Part shown: positions 1 to 9,389 of the stretch, in pieces
Position numbering within the stretch: position 1 is the first letter of the stretch
Layout: each line of letters opens with the position of its first letter
DNA from: Nocardia flavorosea NBRC 108225
Lineage (GTDB): Bacteria > Actinomycetota > Actinomycetes > Mycobacteriales > Mycobacteriaceae
Direction: 5' to 3'
DNA length: 64,000 bases
Assembly: GCF_001613385.1 (NCBI RefSeq)
Contig: NZ_BDCG01000011.1
Span: 59,077 to 123,076, forward strand
Made by a program: the position numbers and the translations under genes
The notes under the pieces: model-generated
Database searches by the model: none
Seen by the model: only the letters and a program-made list of their open reading frames with translations
What the model was told of the DNA's origin: nothing

Positions 1-271
1 AGATCCCCCGCCGCCGGTACACATGAACCGGCGGGTACGCGGCGGCCGGTGCGACGGAGCCGGCTGCCGCGTAGGCGGCCGCGCGGTCACGGCGGCGTCC
101 ACCCCCGGTTTTGTGGATCAATGCGGGTCGGGCTACTCTTGCAGGGTTGCCTGGCGCGATCGGATCGGTCTGCGCTCCCCGGGGTCGCCCGGCAGGCAGG
201 AAGACATTGATCTCGGATCGGCCATCGTACCGGTGGTAGGTCCCTCTGAAGACATGAAGGAGTTCGCGACT
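1..271. other. Non-coding stretch before rpmB
   Basis: No convincing gene is seen here. An open frame runs through it into rpmB, but its upstream part has no ribosomal-protein sequence and no family I recognise. The rpmB promoter and ribosome binding site presumably lie here; I cannot name a promoter with confidence. Confidence 0.4.
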
Positions 272-463
272 ATGGCTGCCGTCTGCGACGTCTGCGCCAA
301 GGGCCCCGGCTTCGGGAAGTCGGTCTCGCATTCGCACCGGCGCACCAACCGTCGCTGGAACCCGAATATCCAGACCGTGCGTGCACAGGTCGCCCCGGGG
401 AACACCCGCCGGATGAATGTGTGCACCTCCTGCCTGAAGGCGGGCAAGGTCGTCCGCGGCTGA
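272..463 (+). CDS. rpmB: 50S ribosomal protein L28
   Basis: Ribosomal protein L28 is a component of the large ribosomal subunit. The 63-residue product has the normal length and the typical start [12 protein letters not shown], followed by the basic stretch [19 protein letters not shown] and a C-terminal [14 protein letters not shown]. The two Cys pairs (CDVC and CTSC) show it is the zinc-binding (C+) form. I chose the ATG at 272 over a much longer upstream open frame because the L28 fold begins exactly there. Mycobacteria and their relatives usually carry several rpmB copies, with zinc-dependent and zinc-independent forms regulated by zinc. Nothing here shows whether this copy is zinc-regulated. 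Confidence 0.95.
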   Translation: MAAVCDVCAKGPGFGKSVSHSHRRTNRRWNPNIQTVRAQVAPGNTRRMNVCTSCLKAGKVVRG

Positions 464-569
464 GCCGCGCCGATCATCTGTGGCCCGAGCCACCGCGGTT
501 GTGTGGCGCAAGCTGCGTATCGTCGCATCGGTCACAGATTTCTGAACAGCGTCTCGCCCCGGATGTCTT

Positions 570-1154
570 ATGACAGCCGGGGCGAGTTCGTCGGGGCCTC
601 CGATCGGAGGGTCGTCCATCGCTCCGAACAGTGCAGCGCAGTCGGGGGCCGGACCGCTGTGGCGGATAGTTCCCCTCGATCCGGGACATGCCCATGCGCT
701 GGCCGTATGCCATATCGCCTGCTGGCGCGAGGCTTATCAGGGACTGGTGCCCGAGCATGTACTGACAGCCCTGGATACGGATCGCCGCGCCGCCACCGTG
801 GAACGGATCGCCCGGCACCCCGCCGGGACCATGCTGGTCGCGGAATCCGGTAGTGCGGTGATCGGGTTCGTCCATTACGGTCCGCCGAGCGAGTATCCCG
901 CGGCCGCGGAACGGGAACTGGGCGCGTTGTATGTCCGGGCACCGTGGTACGGCACCGGGCTCGCCCAGTCCTTGCTGAACGCCGTGCTGGAGCCGGATAA
1001 GTCCTGCTCGCTCTGGGTTTTCGAACAGAATTCGCGGGCCCGCGCCTTCTACGGCAAGTACGGTTTCGTCCCCGACGGCACCGTCCGGGCCGAACGGTTC
1101 ACCACCACGACCGAGATCAGGTTGGTGCGCCCGGCAGTAGAGTGCCGATCATGA
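570..1154 (+). CDS. GNAT family N-acetyltransferase
   Basis: A Gcn5-related acetyltransferase that would move an acetyl group from acetyl-CoA to an amine; the substrate is unknown. The fold starts near residue 30 (WRIVPLDPGHAHALAVC). It has the first-helix motif CWREAYQGLVPEHVL, the strand-turn GFVHYG, the acetyl-CoA loop region (YVRAPWYGTGLAQSLL, where the usual Q/R-x-x-G-x-G/A is only partly conserved) and the C-terminal SRARAFYGKYGFVPDG. The first 30 residues are low-complexity, so translation may begin later than 570. Its stop overlaps the ATG of the next gene (ATGA at 1151-1154), so the two are probably translationally coupled. Confidence 0.8.
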   Translation: MTAGASSSGPPIGGSSIAPNSAAQSGAGPLWRIVPLDPGHAHALAVCHIACWREAYQGLVPEHVLTALDTDRRAATVERIARHPAGTMLVAESGSAVIGFVHYGPPSEYPAAAERELGALYVRAPWYGTGLAQSLLNAVLEPDKSCSLWVFEQNSRARAFYGKYGFVPDGTVRAERFTTTTEIRLVRPAVECRS

Positions 1155-1936
1155 GCACCGAAACCGAATACATCCGGATCCAGGACGGGGTACTGGAGAT
1201 CACCCTGTCCACCGCAGCCCGCGGAACCTCCCTCGATTTCGCGGGAGTCGCCGCCGGCACCGCCGCCCTGGCCGCGGCAGGAAAGGATGTGGGCGCCGTA
1301 CTGCTCACCGGTTCCGGTCCCAATTTCTGCGCCGGCGGTGATGTGCGGGGTTTCGCCGCCGCCGAGGACCGTTCCGCGCATCTGTACCAGCTTGCCGATA
1401 CGCTGCATGTTTTGGTCCGCGCGCTGGATGCCGCGCCGGTTCCGGTGGTTGCGGCTGTGCACGGGTGGGCGGCCGGTGCCGGGATGAGCCTGGTGTGTGC
1501 CGCCGATATCGCGGTCGGTGGACCGGGTACCCGGTTGCGCCCCGCATATCCGGGTGTCGGATTGAGCCCGGACGGCGGTATGTCGTGGACGCTACCGCGT
1601 CTGGTGGGCTTCGCGAAGGCCCGCGACATCATGCTCACCGACGCCGTGCTCGACGCCGCCGAAGCACACCGCCTCGGTATTCTGGCGCGGCTCACCGACA
1701 GCGACGACGGTGTCCAGGACGCAGCCCGCGAACTCGCCCGTACCCTGGCCCGCGGTCCGCGCGCCAGCTATACCTCGATTCGCACCCTGCTGAGCAGCTC
1801 CGCCACCGCGACCCTGAGCGAACAACTCGACGCCGAACGCGATGCCATGGGCAAGGCTGCCGGTAGCCCCACCGGCCGCGAAGGTGTCGACGCGTTCCTC
1901 GCCAAACGCGCCCCCGACTATTCCGGCCTCGGCTGA
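1151..1936 (+). CDS. Enoyl-CoA hydratase/isomerase family protein
   Basis: A 261-residue crotonase-fold protein, a family that hydrates or isomerises enoyl-CoA esters in the cytosol. The oxyanion-hole segments are visible: GSGPNFCAGGDVRGF near residue 60 and HGWAAGAGMSLVCAADI near residue 110, followed by the PGVGLSPDGGMSW region that carries catalytic residues in canonical hydratases. The second canonical acidic residue falls in a DGG context here, so true hydratase activity is likely but not certain. The ATG at 1151 overlaps the upstream GNAT stop; an in-frame GTG at 1142 lies inside that gene and is less likely. The true substrate is unknown. Confidence 0.85.
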   Translation: MSTETEYIRIQDGVLEITLSTAARGTSLDFAGVAAGTAALAAAGKDVGAVLLTGSGPNFCAGGDVRGFAAAEDRSAHLYQLADTLHVLVRALDAAPVPVVAAVHGWAAGAGMSLVCAADIAVGGPGTRLRPAYPGVGLSPDGGMSWTLPRLVGFAKARDIMLTDAVLDAAEAHRLGILARLTDSDDGVQDAARELARTLARGPRASYTSIRTLLSSSATATLSEQLDAERDAMGKAAGSPTGREGVDAFLAKRAPDYSGLG

Positions 1937-2319
1937 TCCAGCCCCGCTGCACGACGCAGAACTGCCGGGCCGTGATCCCATCGCTCGCGGCCCGGCCACG
2001 CGTTCCGCCTGGCTATGGGTCTCCCCGATACCGTCAGGACCCCGGAGGTACAGCGAACCGAGAGCCGGCCGACACGGAACCAGACGCAACGGCGTCGCCT
2101 GGCCCGGCAATACCTGCACGTGACGCAGCCGGCGGCGCCGCCGAGTTCAGCGAGAACCTCGACAGGTCCGGCCGGTCCGGAAGTTCGGGCGCGAGCATCG
2201 CGGGCCGAATGCATGGACCGAGGTCTCGTCCCCCGCAGCGCTGCGGACTCCGGCAGCGCGTTCGCGCAGGGTGCACCTGCCGTTGGCCGTGAGCACGCCG
2301 GAAGCCGGAATCATGGCCA
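1937..2319. other. 383-bp convergent intergenic region
   Basis: This lies between the enoyl-CoA hydratase gene and the leftward hydrolase gene. Several open frames cross it, but all are shadow-like, with no motifs, no ribosome binding site and poor composition. I see no gene or clear hairpin terminator here. Confidence 0.4.
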
Positions 2320-3201
2320 TCAGGCGCGCCGGGCGCGTAACACGAACTGGGCAACGGCCTCGGTAAAGGCGTCGTTGTCGTCGCCGGCGGCGGTGTGGGC
2401 GGCGTTGCCGATTTCGGCGATTTCCGCGTGCGGTACCAGGGCTTGGAATTCGGCGGCACCTTCGGCACTGACGACATCGGATTTCATACCCCGTATCAAG
2501 AGCACCGGGATCGTCAGTGCCCGGGCGACGCCCTCGAGGTTGCGCGCCATCTCGTCGGGGTCGTGACCTTTGTCGCTGAGAATGCCCGGATCCCAGTGCC
2601 AGTACCAGCGCCCATCCCGCTTGCGAAGATTGCGTAGCAGGCCGGCGCTGGACTTGGGCCGCGGCCGGTGCGGCATATAGTCGGCGACCGCGTCGGCGGC
2701 TTCCTCCACCGTGGCGAATCCTTCGGGATTCTTGTTGAGGAAGGTGACCACCCGGTCCACTCCCTCGGGTTCGGGCCGGGTGACGATATCGACCAGGACG
2801 AGCGCGGAGATCGCATCACCGCCCGGAGCGGCGGTGGCCAGCAGCCCGGTGATCCCACCCATACTCGCGCCGACCAGGACCGCCGGGCCGCCGCCCAGTT
2901 GTTCCAGTACCGCGAGTACATCGCCGACCATGGCCTCGTAGCGGTAATCGCGATCCAGTGCCCATTGACTGTCGCCGTGTCCGCGCGCGTCCAGTGTGAC
3001 CGCACGGATTCCCGCGGCGCCGAGTTGCGCGCCCGTCTGCTTCCAGGAGTGGCGGGTCTGACCGCCGCCGTGCAGAAACAGCACCGTGGAGCCTTCCGCG
3101 GGGCCGTATCGGTCCGCAACGAGCTCGATCCCGCCCGCGCCGCGGAATCGCAGGCGGACGGGATCGAGCAGATTGTTCGCATTACTCACGATTTGCAGCA
3201 T
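2320..3201 (-). CDS. Alpha/beta hydrolase
   Basis: A 293-residue alpha/beta-hydrolase-fold enzyme, probably an esterase or epoxide-hydrolase relative. It has the oxyanion motif FLHGGGQTRHSW (about residues 43-54), the strand DARGHGDS, the nucleophile elbow VGASMGG (Ser near residue 112), an acid region LIRGMKSDVVS, and the catalytic His in GNAAHTAAGDDND. The catalytic triad is therefore complete. It sits between an enoyl-CoA hydratase and a small secreted protein and is not part of a clear operon. Substrate unknown. Confidence 0.85.
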   Translation of the reverse strand: MLQIVSNANNLLDPVRLRFRGAGGIELVADRYGPAEGSTVLFLHGGGQTRHSWKQTGAQLGAAGIRAVTLDARGHGDSQWALDRDYRYEAMVGDVLAVLEQLGGGPAVLVGASMGGITGLLATAAPGGDAISALVLVDIVTRPEPEGVDRVVTFLNKNPEGFATVEEAADAVADYMPHRPRPKSSAGLLRNLRKRDGRWYWHWDPGILSDKGHDPDEMARNLEGVARALTIPVLLIRGMKSDVVSAEGAAEFQALVPHAEIAEIGNAAHTAAGDDNDAFTEAVAQFVLRARRA

Positions 3202-3240
3202 CGCAAATATGCGGACGTTACGCCGTACGAACGGACAAAA

Positions 3241-3477
3241 TCAGCAGTCCAGGTCCATGGCGCTGAGGGTCCGCTGGAACAGGCATGCGCCCTTGGCGTT
3301 CACCGACGCGGAGATCGTGGACGAACCGGACGAGGTGAAATCCTCGGCGACCGGCGCGGGTTCGGTGACCGGCTGAGCCGGTTGCAGGGTCAGCGGGGCC
3401 GCTCCGGCCGTCGCCCCGGCGGCGCCGGACAGGGCGGCGCCCAGCGCGAGCGTGGCGGTGATGCCGCGCAGATTCAT
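3241..3477 (-). CDS. Small secreted protein of unknown function
   Basis: A 78-residue protein with a clear Sec signal peptide (MNLRGITATLALGAALSGAAGATAGA), so it is probably exported. The mature part is about 50 residues with two Cys near the end (GACLFQRTLSAMDLDC) that could form a disulfide. I do not recognise a family. The ATG at 3477 is preceded by a good ribosome binding site (GAGGAG, 8 bases upstream). It lies between the uracil-DNA glycosylase gene and a hydrolase gene, all leftward, but the spacing does not prove co-transcription. Confidence 0.75.
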   Translation of the reverse strand: MNLRGITATLALGAALSGAAGATAGAAPLTLQPAQPVTEPAPVAEDFTSSGSSTISASVNAKGACLFQRTLSAMDLDC

Positions 3478-3512
3478 GGTGTGCTCCTCACTTGTTTTTC
3501 TTCGACGCCCGG

Positions 3513-4196
3513 TCAGGGCAGGCGCCAGTCCACCGGTTCCGCGCCGAGTTCGTCCAGGAGTTCGTTGACCCGGGAGAACGGACGCGAACCGAAGAATCCT
3601 CGCGATGCCGACAGCGGTGACGGATGCGCGGACTCGATACAAGGCACCTCGGCCCGGGCCAGCGCCGGTTTCAGCGAACCGGCATCGCGACCCCACAGGA
3701 CCGCCACCAGCGGTTCGTTCCGGCCCACCAGGGCGCGGATGGCCTGTTCGGTGACCTCTTCCCAGCCTTTGCCCCGATGCGAAGCGGGTGTGCCCGGCGA
3801 GACCGTCAGCACGCGGTTCAGCAACAGCACGCCCTGATTCGACCACGGGCTCAGATCCCCGCAGGTGGGCGTGGGGTGGCCGAGATCCTTGCTGTACTCG
3901 GCGAAGATATTGGCCAGGCTGCGCGGGACCGGCGAAACGTCCGGAGCCACCGAAAAGCTCAATCCCATGGCGTGGCCCGGCGTGGGGTAGGGGTCTTGGC
4001 CGACGATCAGCACCCGCACCTCGTCGAACGGGTGCTGGAAGGCACGCAGCACATTTTCCCCGGCGGGTAGATATCCGCGCCCGGCGGCATTCTCGGTACG
4101 CAGGAATTCACCCATCGCCGCAATCCGGTCGGCCACCGGGTCCAGTGCTTTCGCCCAGCCCGGATCGATGATTTCCGCGAGTGGTTTCGTGCCCAT
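3513..4196 (-). CDS. ung: Uracil-DNA glycosylase
   Basis: Family-1 uracil-DNA glycosylase, which removes uracil from DNA as the first step of base excision repair. The 227-residue length matches mycobacterial Ung. The catalytic water-activating loop [16 protein letters not shown] is present with its Asp, as are the uracil-binding region and the DNA-intercalation loop [18 protein letters not shown] with the conserved His. I chose the ATG at 4196 ([14 protein letters not shown]); the open frame continues far upstream only as antisense of thiL. The order with thiL upstream is the same as in M. tuberculosis. Confidence 0.95.
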   Translation of the reverse strand: MGTKPLAEIIDPGWAKALDPVADRIAAMGEFLRTENAAGRGYLPAGENVLRAFQHPFDEVRVLIVGQDPYPTPGHAMGLSFSVAPDVSPVPRSLANIFAEYSKDLGHPTPTCGDLSPWSNQGVLLLNRVLTVSPGTPASHRGKGWEEVTEQAIRALVGRNEPLVAVLWGRDAGSLKPALARAEVPCIESAHPSPLSASRGFFGSRPFSRVNELLDELGAEPVDWRLP

Positions 4197-4207
4197 GACC
4201 GCACAAC

Positions 4208-5248
4208 CTATCGTGAGTGGTCCGATTTCGCCGACTCCGAGCCGGAGAACGCCTCCCAGCCACCCGCACCCCGGTATCGCGCACCGTCCACGGTGACGCC
4301 TCGACCGGCCTCGATACGCCCGATAGGAGTCCATCCGGGGGGCGGTGCCACCCCGGCTGCCCAGACCCCCGCGAAGACATGATCCTCGCCGCCGGCCAGA
4401 ATCCATTGCCGCGCATCCGCTTCCAGTTCCGCAGCGCACAGCTCCAGATCCGGATCGCACAGGCAGACGGACTCGACCGCCACCGCGACACCCGAGGCTG
4501 CGGCCAGATGTCCGAGATCGGCCAGCAACCCGTCGGAGATATCGGTGAGCGCTTCCGGCCGAGTGCCGGTCACCATCGCCGCGCGAACCAGGTCGTAGGC
4601 CGGGCGCGGCGCCCGGTGCGCGGCGACCGCGGCCGCCACCACCCCGCCGGTCGAATCCTCGTTTCGCCGCACGACGCCCGGGTGCGCGTGCGACAACAGT
4701 GCGAAACCTGCCGCGGACCATCCCGGCCGGCCCGCGATCGCCACCGTGCCACCGACCTGTGCCCCGGACCGGGTGACCGGCCGATCACCCAATGGATCCC
4801 CGAAGGCTGTTACCGAGATCACCAATTGTGCGCTGTGCACGATATCCCCGCCCGCGACAGAACCGCCCGCCCGCTCCGCTTCGGCCCAGAACCCGTCGGC
4901 GAGCCGAGTGACGAAATCCACCGGGGTATCCCCGGGCACCCCCAGGCCGATCACATAACCCACGGGTTCGGCACCCATGGCATAGATATCGGCCGCGTTC
5001 TGCGCGATCGCCTTGCGCCCGATCTCGTCCGGGTTCGACCAGTCCAGCCGGAAATGCCGGTCCTCGATCAACATATCCGTGCTCACCACGTAGTTCCCGC
5101 GCGCCGCGGCCAATACCGCGGCATCGTCACCGGGACCGAGCCGGACGGCGGGCCCCTGCGTCCGGCCCGCGTTGATCCGATCGATCAGGGCGAATTCGCC
5201 CAGGTCGCGCACTGTCGGTGGGGTGCTGATCGCCAGAACCTTTCTCAC
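4208..5248 (-). CDS. thiL: Thiamine-monophosphate kinase
   Basis: ThiL phosphorylates thiamine monophosphate with ATP to give thiamine diphosphate, the active cofactor, in the cytosol. The family's N-terminal signature is clear: [11 protein letters not shown], then the metal/ATP-binding [27 protein letters not shown], and [24 protein letters not shown]. The later [13 protein letters not shown] also fits the AIRS-like fold. I chose the GTG at 5248 ([11 protein letters not shown]), giving 346 residues, slightly longer than average. ThiL stops 11 bases before the ung start, so the two are probably one transcript. Confidence 0.93.
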   Translation of the reverse strand: MRKVLAISTPPTVRDLGEFALIDRINAGRTQGPAVRLGPGDDAAVLAAARGNYVVSTDMLIEDRHFRLDWSNPDEIGRKAIAQNAADIYAMGAEPVGYVIGLGVPGDTPVDFVTRLADGFWAEAERAGGSVAGGDIVHSAQLVISVTAFGDPLGDRPVTRSGAQVGGTVAIAGRPGWSAAGFALLSHAHPGVVRRNEDSTGGVVAAAVAAHRAPRPAYDLVRAAMVTGTRPEALTDISDGLLADLGHLAAASGVAVAVESVCLCDPDLELCAAELEADARQWILAGGEDHVFAGVWAAGVAPPPGWTPIGRIEAGRGVTVDGARYRGAGGWEAFSGSESAKSDHSR

Positions 5249-5590
5249 TCGCCGCCGAGCGGACGGGATGCGTAGCGTAACTCCGGCAGAGCCGGGATGC
5301 CCGGCCCGGACCGGGCGCAGACGCCCCGGGACCGCGGGCCGGCGGCCGGTCGTCCGGCGCTTTCCGCACTGACGGTACCCTGTGCCCGATGGCCGGGTGT
5401 GGCCGAAGCAGCCGTAACCGCCCGCGACGGCCGGTCGCAGATCACACTCCGGCCGGCCCGATCGGATGCCGCGACGGCGGTCGGACCTGTATGCCACAGC
5501 GCGCCGTACCCGTACACCGGCCCGATACCGGCTACCGCCTCGGGACGCGGCCGGCCCGATACCCGTATACCGCAGAAAGGACCGTCGAGG

Positions 5591-6364
5591 ATGCCGGGGA
5601 CATCGCCCGACAAGGACACGGAGCCCCCGGACACCGAGACACCGCACGCGGCAGCTCCGGACACCGAGGCACGGGACGTGGCGTCCGGGCACGACGCAAC
5701 GCCGGACGCCGCGACCCAGGACAACGCGATCCCGGACGCGGCAACGCACGACACCGAGGCACCGCGCGCGGCAATCCCGAACCACGCGACTCCGGACGAC
5801 GCAACTTCGGACCACGCGGCTCCCGAACGCGCGCCCTACCACCCCGCACTCATCGCGACCGCGGTCGCATTACCGGTCGCGCTGCTGGTCGGTGTCCTCG
5901 TCGCCGCCGGGATCGTGCTACGCGGCCCGGTCGAACACGAACCGCTGGCGCTCGGTCCGGTTCCCGCGCCCGCGGCCGACGGCCCGGCCTGCTCTGCCCT
6001 GCTGCCCGCGTTACCCGCTGAGTTCGGCGAGTTCACCCGCTCGACCCTGGTCGAACCCGCGCCGGCCGCGACGGCGGCCTGGCAGCGGCCGGACGGCGGC
6101 GAAGCGGTGGTGCTGCGCTGCGGTCTGGATCGCCCACTGGAATTCAACCGGGCTTCCCCGCTGCAGGTCGTCAACGGCGTCCAATGGTTCGAGGTCCGCG
6201 ACGATACCGCGGCCACCGCCACCTGGTTCGCGGTGGATCGCGAAACCTATATCGCGCTCACCGTTCCCGACGACTCGGGCCCGACCCCGCTGCAGGCGGT
6301 ATCGGACACCATCACCGCGCACCTGCCGGCACAGCCGCTCGATCCCGGCGAACTGCCCAATTAG
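5591..6364 (+). CDS. DUF3515 family membrane-anchored protein with repeat-rich N-terminus
   Basis: A member of DUF3515, the family of M. tuberculosis Rv2980, whose function is unknown. Residues about 1-82 are a low-complexity cytoplasmic tail made of degenerate Asp/Thr/Ala/His/Pro repeats (units like PDTEA, PDAAT, HDTEA). Residues about 86-110 form one transmembrane helix (ALIATAVALPVALLVGVLV). The outer domain then runs from ACSALLPALPAEFGEF to the end, with WQRPDGGEAVVLRCG and WFEVRDD typical of the family. The ATG at 5591 follows a GAGG sequence. The position beside ddl and thiL is conserved in mycobacteria. The long repeat tail looks specific to this lineage. Confidence 0.85.
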   Translation: MPGTSPDKDTEPPDTETPHAAAPDTEARDVASGHDATPDAATQDNAIPDAATHDTEAPRAAIPNHATPDDATSDHAAPERAPYHPALIATAVALPVALLVGVLVAAGIVLRGPVEHEPLALGPVPAPAADGPACSALLPALPAEFGEFTRSTLVEPAPAATAAWQRPDGGEAVVLRCGLDRPLEFNRASPLQVVNGVQWFEVRDDTAATATWFAVDRETYIALTVPDDSGPTPLQAVSDTITAHLPAQPLDPGELPN

Positions 6365-6431
6365 TTTCTCCGCGGACTCGTACACCGGCGACTCCGCCCA
6401 GCCCGATCGCCCCGGAGATTGCGCAGTCGGC

Positions 6432-7550
6432 TCAGCGCAGCCCGGTGCCGCGGGCCAACGCGGTGTCGACCAGATTCGTCAGCAGCTCTGCATAGCCGAT
6501 CCCGGTTTCCTGCCACATCCGTGGATACATGGAGATCGGCGTGAATCCGGGCATCGTGTTGATCTCGTTGATCACCGGCCCGTCCTCGGTGACGAAGAAA
6601 TCGACCCGGGCCAGCCCCTGGCAGTCCAGTGCCCGGAAAGCGCGCACCGCCATCGCCCGGACTTCCTCGGCGATATCGTCGTCCAGTTTCGCCGGAACAT
6701 CGAATTCGCAGACGTCGTCGAGGTATTTGGTGTCGAAATCGTAGAAGGCCGGCCCGGCGGGTTCCTCACCGGCGTCGGCGTCGGCGAGGTCCTCGGGCAT
6801 CCTGATCTCCGCGAGCACACTGGCTTCCACCCGGCCGTCGGGAAATTCCAGCACACCGCATTCGACCTCACGGCCGACGATCCCGGCTTCCACGATCACC
6901 TTCGGATCGTGTTCGCGCGCGGCGGCGACCGCGGCGTCGAGATCGGCCCAGTCGGCGACCTTGGTGATCCCGATGGACGAACCGCCGCGGGCGGGTTTGA
7001 CGAATACCGGCAGTCCGAGCCGCTGCCGATCCTCCGGTGTGACGGTCGCGGTACCGGGTCGCAGCACCACCTGCACGCCCACCGGCAGGCCGTCGGCGGC
7101 CAGCAGTTTCTTGGTGAACTCTTTGTCCATCCCGGCCGCGCTGGCAAGTACACCGGGGCCCACGTACGGGAGGCCCGCCAGTTCCAGCATTCCCTGGACG
7201 GTGCCGTCCTCGCCGAACGGACCGTGCAGCACCGGGAACACCACGTCGACGGTTTCCAGTGCAGTCTGCGGATCGCCGAGCGGTACCAGCGTTCCGGCAC
7301 GACTGGGGTCGGCGGCCAGGACCAGTTCGGTGCCGTCACCGGTAACCGATGGCAGGGTCCGGTCGTGGCGGGCGAGTGCGGCGATATCGATATCGGCGAG
7401 CAGCCAGGTTCCGGCCTGGGTGATTCCGATCGGCACCGCCTCGTAACGCTGCGGATCGAGATTGCGCAGTACGGCACCGGCCGATACGCACGAGACCGTG
7501 TGCTCGTTACTGCGCCCGCCGAAGACGACGGCAACTCTGATCCGGGTCAT
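6432..7550 (-). CDS. ddl: D-alanine--D-alanine ligase
   Basis: Ddl joins two D-alanines using ATP to make the dipeptide added to peptidoglycan precursors; it is the target of D-cycloserine. The 372-residue protein has the family signatures: [20 protein letters not shown] at the start, [31 protein letters not shown], and the C-terminal ATP/Mg site [23 protein letters not shown]. The ATG at 7550 gives the family's usual length. gpsA follows upstream on the same strand 56 bases away, the conserved mycobacterial order. Confidence 0.95.
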   Translation of the reverse strand: MTRIRVAVVFGGRSNEHTVSCVSAGAVLRNLDPQRYEAVPIGITQAGTWLLADIDIAALARHDRTLPSVTGDGTELVLAADPSRAGTLVPLGDPQTALETVDVVFPVLHGPFGEDGTVQGMLELAGLPYVGPGVLASAAGMDKEFTKKLLAADGLPVGVQVVLRPGTATVTPEDRQRLGLPVFVKPARGGSSIGITKVADWADLDAAVAAAREHDPKVIVEAGIVGREVECGVLEFPDGRVEASVLAEIRMPEDLADADAGEEPAGPAFYDFDTKYLDDVCEFDVPAKLDDDIAEEVRAMAVRAFRALDCQGLARVDFFVTEDGPVINEINTMPGFTPISMYPRMWQETGIGYAELLTNLVDTALARGTGLR

Positions 7551-7606
7551 GCCCGAACGGTACCCTGTCGCGGCACCGGATAATCCCCGCGCATCGGGCT
7601 CGCGGC

Positions 7607-8602
7607 TCATTCGGGTTTGATCCGGCGCCCCAGCAGTTTCTCCAGTGCCGACTGCACGGCCAGCCCCTCGTGACATACCTGGTGGACGGCTTCGGTGAGC
7701 GGCATCTCCACATCGTGCGCATCGGCCAGTGCGCGAACCGAACTACAGGATTTCACTCCTTCGGCGATCTGGCCGTGGGTGGCTTCCTGCGCGACCTGCA
7801 TGGAACCACCGGAGCCGAGCGCCACGCCGAAGGATCTGTTCCGGGAAAGCGGCGAGGTACATGTCGCGATGAGGTCCCCGACTCCCGCCAGCCCCGCCAA
7901 GGTCGCCGGTTCGGCGCCGAGGGCAACGCCGAGCCGGATGATCTCGGCCAGGCCCCGGGTCATCAGCGCGGCGATGGAATTATCGCCGAATCCCATGCCG
8001 GAGGCGATCCCGCAGGCCAGCGCGATCACATTCTTACAGGCACCACCGATTTCGCAGCCGATCACATCGGTGTTGGTGTAGGGCCGGAAGTAGCTGGTGA
8101 CGCAAGCCTGCTGCACGGCCGCCGCGCGCTGCGCGTCGATACAGCCGATCACCGTCGCGGCCGGCTGCCCGGCGGCCAGCTCTCCCGCGAGATTCGGTCC
8201 CGACAGCACCGCGATCCGCGCCGGATCCGCGCCGCTGACCTCGGCGATCACCTCGCTCATCCGCAGCAGGGTGCCGTTCTCGATTCCCTTGGCCACACTC
8301 AGCAAGGTGGCGTCGGCGCCGATATCCGGTGCCCAGGCCTTCAGGTTCGCGCGCAGCGATTGCGACGGTACCGCGAGCACCACGATCTCGGCGCCGTCCA
8401 GGGCGCGTTCGTGATCGTTGGTGGCGGCGATCGGCGGTAGCTGCACCCCGGGCATGTAGTAGGGGTTGCGGTGGTCGGTGGCCAGCGCCTCGGCGACCTC
8501 GGGCCGGCGGGCCCAGACCGTGACCTCGGTCCCGGCGTCGGCCAACACCTTCGCCAGTGTCGTACCCCACGATCCCGCACCCATTACCGCCGCCCTCGTC
8601 AT
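7607..8602 (-). CDS. gpsA: NAD(P)-dependent glycerol-3-phosphate dehydrogenase
   Basis: GpsA reduces dihydroxyacetone phosphate to sn-glycerol-3-phosphate for phospholipid synthesis. The 331-residue protein begins with the dinucleotide fold [18 protein letters not shown], has [16 protein letters not shown], then the catalytic Lys region [17 protein letters not shown] and the substrate loop [12 protein letters not shown], and ends with the C-terminal helical domain. The start at 8602 ([12 protein letters not shown]) was chosen because the long upstream extension is only antisense of cofC. It lies divergent to cofC with a 30-bp gap. Confidence 0.94.
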   Translation of the reverse strand: MTRAAVMGAGSWGTTLAKVLADAGTEVTVWARRPEVAEALATDHRNPYYMPGVQLPPIAATNDHERALDGAEIVVLAVPSQSLRANLKAWAPDIGADATLLSVAKGIENGTLLRMSEVIAEVSGADPARIAVLSGPNLAGELAAGQPAATVIGCIDAQRAAAVQQACVTSYFRPYTNTDVIGCEIGGACKNVIALACGIASGMGFGDNSIAALMTRGLAEIIRLGVALGAEPATLAGLAGVGDLIATCTSPLSRNRSFGVALGSGGSMQVAQEATHGQIAEGVKSCSSVRALADAHDVEMPLTEAVHQVCHEGLAVQSALEKLLGRRIKPE

Positions 8603-8632
8603 CAGCCCAGAATGCCATGACAGGATGGGGCC

Positions 8633-9337
8633 ATGTGCCCGCACTCCGTGCACGCCGTGATCGCGGTGAAATCCCTGGACAGCGCCAAGAGCCGGCTCGC
8701 CGGTGTGCTCGCGCCGGCGCACCGGTCCCGGCTGGTGCTGGCCATGCTCACCGATACCGTGCGCGCGGCCGCGGCGGTGCCCGCGATCGCGGCGATCACC
8801 ATCGTCACCCCGGACCCGGTGGTAGCCGAGGCAACCCGCGCACTCGGCGCGGAAGTACATCCCGAACCCGCCCGTGCCCGCACCGACCCCGACGGGCTGA
8901 ATATCGCGCTCGCCGACGCGGCCGCGGCCGTCCGGAACCGGCACGGCGCCGTGGACCTGCTGGCACTGCAAGCCGATTTGCCCGCATTGTGCCCGGACGA
9001 GTTGGCGGCCGTGCTGGCCGCCGCCGCGGGCGATCTGCGCGCGCTGGTGGCCGACCACGCGGGGACGGGCACCGCGGCCTTGTTCGCGCCGTCCGGCCTG
9101 CCGCTGCGACCCCGCTTCGGCCGTGATTCGGCTCACCACCACCGCGCCGACGGCGCGCGCGAACTGGCCGGTGATTGGCCCGGTCTGCGCCAGGATGTCG
9201 ATACCGCCGCGGATCTGGCGGCCGTGCAAGCGCTGGGCACGGGCGTCGAGACCGCTGCCCTCCTGCGTGAACTGGGTCTGTCCGCTCGTGTTCGCGAACC
9301 GGCCACCCAGGTGTGCGGGCCGGTCGCCACCCCGTGA
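8633..9337 (+). CDS. cofC: Guanylyltransferase of coenzyme F420 biosynthesis (CofC/FbiD)
   Basis: CofC/FbiD couples a three-carbon phospho-acid (phosphoenolpyruvate in mycobacteria, 2-phospho-L-lactate in archaea) to GTP, giving the activated side-chain precursor of coenzyme F420. The product has 234 residues. It shows the nucleotidyltransferase start [19 protein letters not shown], the [11 protein letters not shown] metal-binding region, and [14 protein letters not shown] near the end, typical of the family. Its position between gpsA and ppk is that of Rv2983. The downstream flavoprotein gene at 16492 could be one user of such cofactors. Confidence 0.92.
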   Translation: MCPHSVHAVIAVKSLDSAKSRLAGVLAPAHRSRLVLAMLTDTVRAAAAVPAIAAITIVTPDPVVAEATRALGAEVHPEPARARTDPDGLNIALADAAAAVRNRHGAVDLLALQADLPALCPDELAAVLAAAAGDLRALVADHAGTGTAALFAPSGLPLRPRFGRDSAHHHRADGARELAGDWPGLRQDVDTAADLAAVQALGTGVETAALLRELGLSARVREPATQVCGPVATP

Positions 9338-9389
9338 ACTAGAGATAACAGTCACCGCCGGTATCTGCACACCATCCGGCTCGTAGGGG

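Noticed and set aside
5466..7583. A 705-residue open frame on the plus strand across the DUF3515 gene and ddl
   Set aside because: It is a shadow of these genes, antisense to ddl with no motifs; Arg/Pro-rich throughout the first part.
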